NCBI GenBank assembly: GCA_036553725.1
Contig: DATBOO010000204.1
Span: forward strand, 16,071 to 80,070
Length of the DNA stretch: 64,000 bases
Source of the DNA: Bog-756 sp036553725
GTDB lineage: Bacteria > Actinomycetota > Acidimicrobiia > Acidimicrobiales > RAAP-2
Reading direction: 5' to 3'
Positions 59,855 through 64,000 of this stretch are shown here, piece by piece. The position numbers and the translations under genes are program-made. The notes under the pieces were generated by a model. The model was not told the DNA's origin, ran no database searches, and was given only the letters and a program-made list of their open reading frames with translations. Position 1 is the stretch's first letter; each line of letters begins with the position of its first letter.

Positions 59855-61357
59855 TCAGGGCAGGATGCCCATGGACCGGGGTCGTCGGGGGGCGGAGTCC
59901 CGGCCCTCGGCCAAGCTCAGGCCGGCAAGGAGGGCGTTGCGTAGCTGGCGCGGATCGATGACGTCGTCATAGGAGAGGCGGGCGGCGGCGGCCACCGATG
60001 CCCGGGCCTGCTCCGCAGCCACGCGAGCCCGCAACGCGGGATCGTCGATGGCGCTGGCGTCGGAGTCTGCCGGAAGAGCGCCCAGGGTGATCGATGGGAA
60101 GGCCAGCGTGAGGGTCTGCCCGTCGAACGGGTTCATGGCCATGACCGAGGAGCCGAATCCGAATGCCTTTCGCAGGGTGACATGGAACTTCGGCACGCCG
60201 AGCCTGTGCTGCACTGCGAAGAGACGGGCCGCGTGACGCAGGATGCCCTGACGCTCGGCGGCGGTGCCGGCCAGCACACCCGGGTTGTCGGCCAGAAATA
60301 CACACGGCAGTCCGAAAGCGTCGGCCACATCGAGGAAATGGGCGGCCTTGTCAGCGGCATCACTGTCAATCGTTCCGGCCAGCACGCTCGGGTCGTTCGC
60401 CACGATGGCGACGCTGTGGCCACCGATGTGTGCCAGGGCGGTGACGATCGAACTTCCGAAATCAGGCTGGACATCGAGCAGGTCGCTGCCATCGACCACC
60501 CTCAGCAGCACCGGCCGGATGGGGTATGGCTGGCGAGGATCGGGAGGGATCAGGTCGAGGATATCGACGCTCCGCTGGCCGGCGTCGGGCCCGGCTCGCC
60601 GGGGTGGATGCTCCCAGGAATTGAGGGGAAAGTGACCGAGGTACCGGCGGGCGAGGTCGATCGCCTCACCGTCCTCGCTCACCAGGTTGTGTACGACTCC
60701 GCCCGAGTCGATCGCCACCTCGGGCCCGCCGAGCACCTCCTTGGTCACGTCCTCGCCGGTTGCGGACCGCACGAGTGGCGGTCCGGCAGCGAAGATCGAA
60801 GCCGCCCCGGTCATGGCCACGAAGTCGCAGAGCGGTGCCGTGAGCGCCCCGTGACCGGCTGACGCCCCGAGCACGAGGCTGACCAGCGGCACGATACCGG
60901 ACAGCTCGGCCAGTCCCATGAGGTCCCCCGGCCGGCGGCCGGCGGCGGTCTCGGTAACCCGGTGGCCGGCACCCTCCAGCATCAGGACCAGCGGGACCCG
61001 CTCCTGCAGGGCGATCTGGCACAGGCGGAACCTCTTGTCGGAGGCGCCACTCCCGATCGAACCGCCGAGGACGGTCACGTCCTCGGCCCCGGCGAGGGCG
61101 GGCCGACCGTTGATGCGTCCCGATCCGGCCACCAGGGCGTCAGCTGGCACAGGGGGCTCGTCCATGGTGCCGACCAGGTTGCCGATTTCGAAAAAGGTGC
61201 CCGGGTCGAACAGACGATCGAGTCGCTGGCGCGCATTGAGCCGCCGACGTCGGTGCTGGCGCTGGAGACGAGCCTCGCCCCCCATCGAGCGAGCCTCGGC
61301 CTTGCGCCGTTCGATCTCGTCCACTGCCGGCCCCCAACCGTGGGGATCGTCGCTCAT
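59855..61357 (-). CDS. Acyl-CoA carboxylase carboxyltransferase (beta) subunit
   Basis: 500-aa crotonase-fold carboxyltransferase of the propionyl/methylcrotonyl/geranyl-CoA carboxylase type. The N-half has RQRLDRLFDPGTFFEIGNLV, VLGGSIGSGASDKRFRLCQI and PLVLMLEGAGHRVTE; the C-half has VAIVANDPSVLAGTIDSDAA, LPCVFLADNPGVLAGTAAE and KAFGFGSSVMAMNPFDGQT. ATG 61357 is preceded by GGGAGTGAGG. No biotin carboxylase/BCCP (alpha) gene is adjacent, so the partner is encoded elsewhere. Substrate cannot be fixed. Confidence 0.92.
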   Translation of the reverse strand: MSDDPHGWGPAVDEIERRKAEARSMGGEARLQRQHRRRRLNARQRLDRLFDPGTFFEIGNLVGTMDEPPVPADALVAGSGRINGRPALAGAEDVTVLGGSIGSGASDKRFRLCQIALQERVPLVLMLEGAGHRVTETAAGRRPGDLMGLAELSGIVPLVSLVLGASAGHGALTAPLCDFVAMTGAASIFAAGPPLVRSATGEDVTKEVLGGPEVAIDSGGVVHNLVSEDGEAIDLARRYLGHFPLNSWEHPPRRAGPDAGQRSVDILDLIPPDPRQPYPIRPVLLRVVDGSDLLDVQPDFGSSIVTALAHIGGHSVAIVANDPSVLAGTIDSDAADKAAHFLDVADAFGLPCVFLADNPGVLAGTAAERQGILRHAARLFAVQHRLGVPKFHVTLRKAFGFGSSVMAMNPFDGQTLTLAFPSITLGALPADSDASAIDDPALRARVAAEQARASVAAAARLSYDDVIDPRQLRNALLAGLSLAEGRDSAPRRPRSMGILP

Positions 61358-61573
61358 CCTCACTCCCTTCGGCAGGCTCTTCTCGGGGTAGGCGTGCCCC
61401 GCCTCGGGCCATGATTGTCGATCCGGGGAGCGACGGCGACCGGCAGCGATGAGCGAGGAAGCTGCCCTCACTCTGGGGGCCGAGCTCACTTTCCCGGTTC
61501 GAGCCAGACTGACCTTCTCGGGAGTCAGGGTGGGCGCCGCCCTTGGATTGACAACTGAACTACCTTGGGACCT

Positions 61574-62785
61574 GTGGATGGAGATCGATTCGGCCCGATC
61601 GATTTCGACTGGTTTCACCGCGAGCACCTGCCGAGACTTCTGGAGTCCCGAGGTCGGGTGTTCTCCGACGCCGACGCCGAAGTGGTCCGACCCATCGCCT
61701 TCCGGCTCGATGGTGGGAGCGCCTACACCTACCTTCCGTCCGAGGGAACCTTCGAGGTCGAGCCCGGCACCGAAGATGCACGCACGATTGTCGACATCGC
61801 CCCGGGCCCGTGGTGCAGTTTCGTATGGGATCTACGCTCGTGTTTCGCACTCCTCTATGGAGAAATGCTGGACATCGAACACGGAAGCTTCGGACAGTTG
61901 GTGCGCTGGGAACCCCCGTTGCGTGTCGCATTCGACGGCCGGACATCGTACGACATCGACGATCCACTGCCGGTACTCGACGCTGCCGGCGAGCCACTCC
62001 CCTTCACCCGGTCATTTGCGCTCGACGAGCCACAGGCCGAGATCGCGGACTTTCTTGCTCGAGCGGGATTCGTTCATCTCCGCGGGGTTCTGAACCTCGA
62101 AGAGCTCGAAGCTCTTCGGGACGAGGTTTCGCTGGCAGTGGCGAACGCACGACCTGACGATCGACGTTCGTGGTGGAGCACTGTCGGAAATCGAGAGGTT
62201 TGCAGCAGGGTCAACTACATGAACGAACGGTCACCGCTCGTTGCCGGCTTGGGCGCCGATGACCGCTTCCTTCGCATTGCGGCTCTCGGCGGGTCCGATC
62301 TTCGCGACGCGAAAGACCGGATGGACGGCAACGGCGTCGTGATCAAAGTGCCCGGTGCAACCGGAGGACTCGTCGACCTGCCCTGGCACCGCGACTGCGG
62401 CATGGGTGGGCACCCGGTGAAGTGCCCGATGCTCAATGTCGGCATCCAGCTCGATGCCGCTACGGCGGAAAGCGGCCAGCTGCAGGTGATCCCTGGTTCC
62501 CACAAGGGGACGTCCCGACTTCCCGGTGCCAACGAGGTGACGGGCCTCCCGATCACACCGATCTCGACCGAGCCAGGGGACGTGACCGTACATTTTGGGC
62601 ACACCCTCCACGCGGCCCCCGCTCCGACGGATCCAAATGCCAGTGGGAGGAGGGCGCTCTACCTCTCCTTCGTGCCGCCGATCACCTTCGAAATGGTAGG
62701 TCCCGGGGAGGGTTACAACGACGTGCTCTTCACCCGCCAGGACGGCCACGTGCAGCACGTCGATCAGCTGCGCGAAATGGCTTGA
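61574..62785 (+). CDS. PhyH-type Fe(II)/2-oxoglutarate dioxygenase with N-terminal extension
   Basis: 403-aa protein. The C-terminal two thirds are a phytanoyl-CoA-dioxygenase-type cupin: WHRDCGMGGHPVKCPMLNVG supplies the HxD metal ligands, GQLQVIPGSHKG follows, and FGHTLHAAP contains the distal His. The N-terminal 140 residues (DWFHREHLPRLLESRGRV, then VDIAPGPWCSFVWDL) may form a sterol-carrier-like pocket, which I could not confirm. The start is uncertain: GTG 61574 is chosen, TTG 61565 is also possible, and neither has a strong ribosome binding site. GC is lower than in most of the window. Divergent from the carboxyltransferase gene. Confidence 0.82.
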   Translation: MDGDRFGPIDFDWFHREHLPRLLESRGRVFSDADAEVVRPIAFRLDGGSAYTYLPSEGTFEVEPGTEDARTIVDIAPGPWCSFVWDLRSCFALLYGEMLDIEHGSFGQLVRWEPPLRVAFDGRTSYDIDDPLPVLDAAGEPLPFTRSFALDEPQAEIADFLARAGFVHLRGVLNLEELEALRDEVSLAVANARPDDRRSWWSTVGNREVCSRVNYMNERSPLVAGLGADDRFLRIAALGGSDLRDAKDRMDGNGVVIKVPGATGGLVDLPWHRDCGMGGHPVKCPMLNVGIQLDAATAESGQLQVIPGSHKGTSRLPGANEVTGLPITPISTEPGDVTVHFGHTLHAAPAPTDPNASGRRALYLSFVPPITFEMVGPGEGYNDVLFTRQDGHVQHVDQLREMA

Positions 62786-62803
62786 GGTCGACGTGAGGAC
62801 TCT

Positions 62804-62820
62804 CCCGACAGGGCGTCGGG
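62804..62820 (+). terminator. Hairpin after the PhyH dioxygenase gene
   Basis: CCCGAC-AGGGC-GTCGGG, a perfect 6-bp stem starting 18 bp after the stop codon; likely intrinsic terminator. The remaining bases to 63080 show no recognisable gene. Confidence 0.45.
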
Positions 62821-63080
62821 GAACTCTGACAACCTGAATCCGGTGCTCGGCTGAGGAACTGCTGACCGTCCTCGGAGGGTGGCGCCCAGCTCTAGCGCAC
62901 CGGCACCGTCCCCCACCTACGAGGACGCGAGACTCGAGTCGGGGTCCGGCTCAAAGAACTGGTGGTTCCGCCAGTCTGCGATCTGGGCCGAGCTTGCACC
63001 TCGTGTCGTGGATTCGGGCAGGCCGGAAATCCATGGGGCGACGTCCCCTCCAGGGCCTGCCCACCTAGCATTCTCCGGTC

Positions 63081-64000
63081 ATGACGACTCTCGGCCTGCG
63101 CGACGCTGCCGCTTCGACCGGGACCGGACCGACCGGGGGGCAGAGACGGCCGGGACCTTGCCGGTTTTTGATGGTCTGCGTCGCCCTGGTTGCCGGAGGT
63201 ACGGCCCTGTTCGCGACGGGTGTCGGTGCCGAAGCAGGGGCCGCCCGAACGGACCCGATGTCCACCGTGTCGAGGTCCTACGTGGCGCTGGGAGACTCCT
63301 TCACGTCCGGTCCCGCCATCCCGGCGCAGTTAGGACCCGCTACCAACCCGAGCGCACCGAAGAGGTGCATGCGCTCATCCGACAATTACCCGTCGCTTGC
63401 CGCCCGAGCCCTTGACTTGGTTCTGACCGACGCAAGTTGCGGGGGTGCCACCTCTGAGGATCTGGCAAGATCCCAGGGAGTGGGAACACCCCCCCAGCTG
63501 TCGGCAATTGGCTCATCCACCTCGCTGATCTCGATAGGAATCGGCGGCAACGATCTGGGCTTCTCGACCATTGCCGCCAATTGCGTGTCGGCCACCCCGT
63601 GGGGCCCGACCCGAGTGGGTTGGAACTGCATGTCGCACTACACCGTCGGTGGCATCGATCAGCTGGCAGCCACCATCCACGGTGTCGGCCTCAAGGTGGC
63701 CAACGTCCTCACCGAGATCAGAGCCCGGGCCCGACATGCGAGGGTATTCGTCGTTGGCTACCCCGACATAGTTCCGTTGAATGGATCGGGATGCTGGCCT
63801 CGCCTCCCGTTCTCGGCCCACGATCTTGGGTATCTACGTGGCGTCGAAGCGGATCTGAACTCAACGCTGGCCAAGGATGCGAAGGCGGCCAACGATATCT
63901 ACGTCGATATGGCTGCGCCCAGTGCTTCACACACTGCATGTACCCCCGAAGACACCCGCTGGGTCGATTCGATTGTGCCCTCGCCGGGCAGCTACCCGTT
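63081..64000 (+). CDS. Secreted SGNH/GDSL hydrolase (3' truncated by window)
   Basis: The frame opens at ATG 63081 and stays open to the window end (about 306 codons). A signal segment (FLMVCVALVAGGTALFATG, residues about 31-49) is followed by block I YVALGDSFTSG with the nucleophile Ser, a Cys pair region SCGGATSEDL, and block III GIGGNDLGFS. Later VFVVGYPDIVPL and many Cys residues suggest a disulfide-stabilised extracellular esterase/lipase of the Streptomyces/Rv0518-like type. The block V DxxH should lie just beyond the window. Divergence from other lipases prevents a substrate call. Confidence 0.88.
   Translation, partial: MTTLGLRDAAASTGTGPTGGQRRPGPCRFLMVCVALVAGGTALFATGVGAEAGAARTDPMSTVSRSYVALGDSFTSGPAIPAQLGPATNPSAPKRCMRSSDNYPSLAARALDLVLTDASCGGATSEDLARSQGVGTPPQLSAIGSSTSLISIGIGGNDLGFSTIAANCVSATPWGPTRVGWNCMSHYTVGGIDQLAATIHGVGLKVANVLTEIRARARHARVFVVGYPDIVPLNGSGCWPRLPFSAHDLGYLRGVEADLNSTLAKDAKAANDIYVDMAAPSASHTACTPEDTRWVDSIVPSPGSYP

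Noticed and set aside
1..64000. CRISPR arrays, tRNA or rRNA genes, riboswitches, IS elements or phage genes
   Set aside because: I looked for regularly spaced direct repeats, cloverleaf-like segments, conserved aptamer cores, transposase motifs and integrases and saw none. A tRNAscan or Rfam search would be needed to exclude divergent cases.

Overview
The window is 64 kb of very GC-rich, gene-dense bacterial DNA of actinobacterial type. GTG and TTG starts are common, GTGA stop/start overlaps occur, and it encodes an F420-type LLM oxidoreductase, DUF2510, LCP/LytR_C and RodZ-like proteins and steroid-type P450s. A secreted protein at 46.1-48.0 kb ends in 42-residue repeats (core SDGGIFAFGDAAFYGSTGA), which I associate with the class Acidimicrobiia. 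My best placement is therefore an uncultured or little-studied Acidimicrobiia member; this is inference, because no rRNA or tRNA gene is present. About 50 protein genes are supported. I found no CRISPR array, insertion sequence, prophage or replication origin.

Layout. 0-2.5 kb: end of a LivG-type ABC ATPase and a large type-1 substrate-binding protein. 2.6-4.0 and 16.7-18.1 kb: two paralogous GH29 alpha-L-fucosidases. 4.1-6.7 kb: a DUF2510 coiled-coil protein divergent from a stand-alone EAL phosphodiesterase. 6.8-10.3 kb: a patatin-like lipase, then a CRP/FNR regulator, a probable small gene and a cyclic-nucleotide-binding-only protein. The last two are each preceded, at exactly the same distance, by a near-identical 20-bp site. 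10.3-13.3 kb: a translationally coupled FAD 2-hydroxyacid dehydrogenase and TPP-dependent 2-oxoacid decarboxylase/lyase. 13.4-16.5 kb: a secreted GH31 glycosidase. 18.4-20.5 kb: a cytochrome P450 and a glyoxalase-fold protein with two compensating frameshifts. 20.6-24.5 kb: a GH4 glycosidase divergent from a BadF-type sugar kinase and a GH13 glucosidase. 24.6-28.9 kb: an alpha/beta hydrolase, a large arylsulfatase, a small membrane protein and a TetR regulator. 28.9-32.9 kb: MarR regulator, SDR oxidoreductase, membrane protein and an MFS exporter fused to a MarR-like domain. 33.1-36.8 kb: an extradiol dioxygenase and a complete polar amino acid ABC importer.

36.8-38.1 kb has visibly lower GC (methyltransferase and small monooxygenase-like protein) and may be acquired. 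38.1-48.0 kb holds a protein of unknown function, a Baeyer-Villiger-type monooxygenase, LCP, pirin, RodZ-like, CtaG-like and the repeat protein. 48.0-53.6 kb: beta-carbonic anhydrase, nitronate monooxygenase, two lipoproteins, and an LLM oxidoreductase with an EthD-like partner. 53.6-58.1 kb: SRPBCC protein, acyl-CoA ligase, nitroreductase and a second sulfatase. 58.3-64 kb: a membrane sensor module lacking its usual GGDEF output, a 49-residue zinc-ribbon protein, a carboxyltransferase, a PhyH dioxygenase and the start of an SGNH hydrolase.

Together the genes suggest a heterotroph that removes sulfate and sugars from complex glycans (two sulfatases, two fucosidases, GH31, GH13, GH4 plus kinase). 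It also oxidises lipids, steroids or aromatics (P450, BVMO, LLM, PhyH, acyl-CoA ligase, carboxyltransferase). The most unusual locus is the CRP / small gene / cyclic-nucleotide-sensor cluster at 8.4-10.3 kb.
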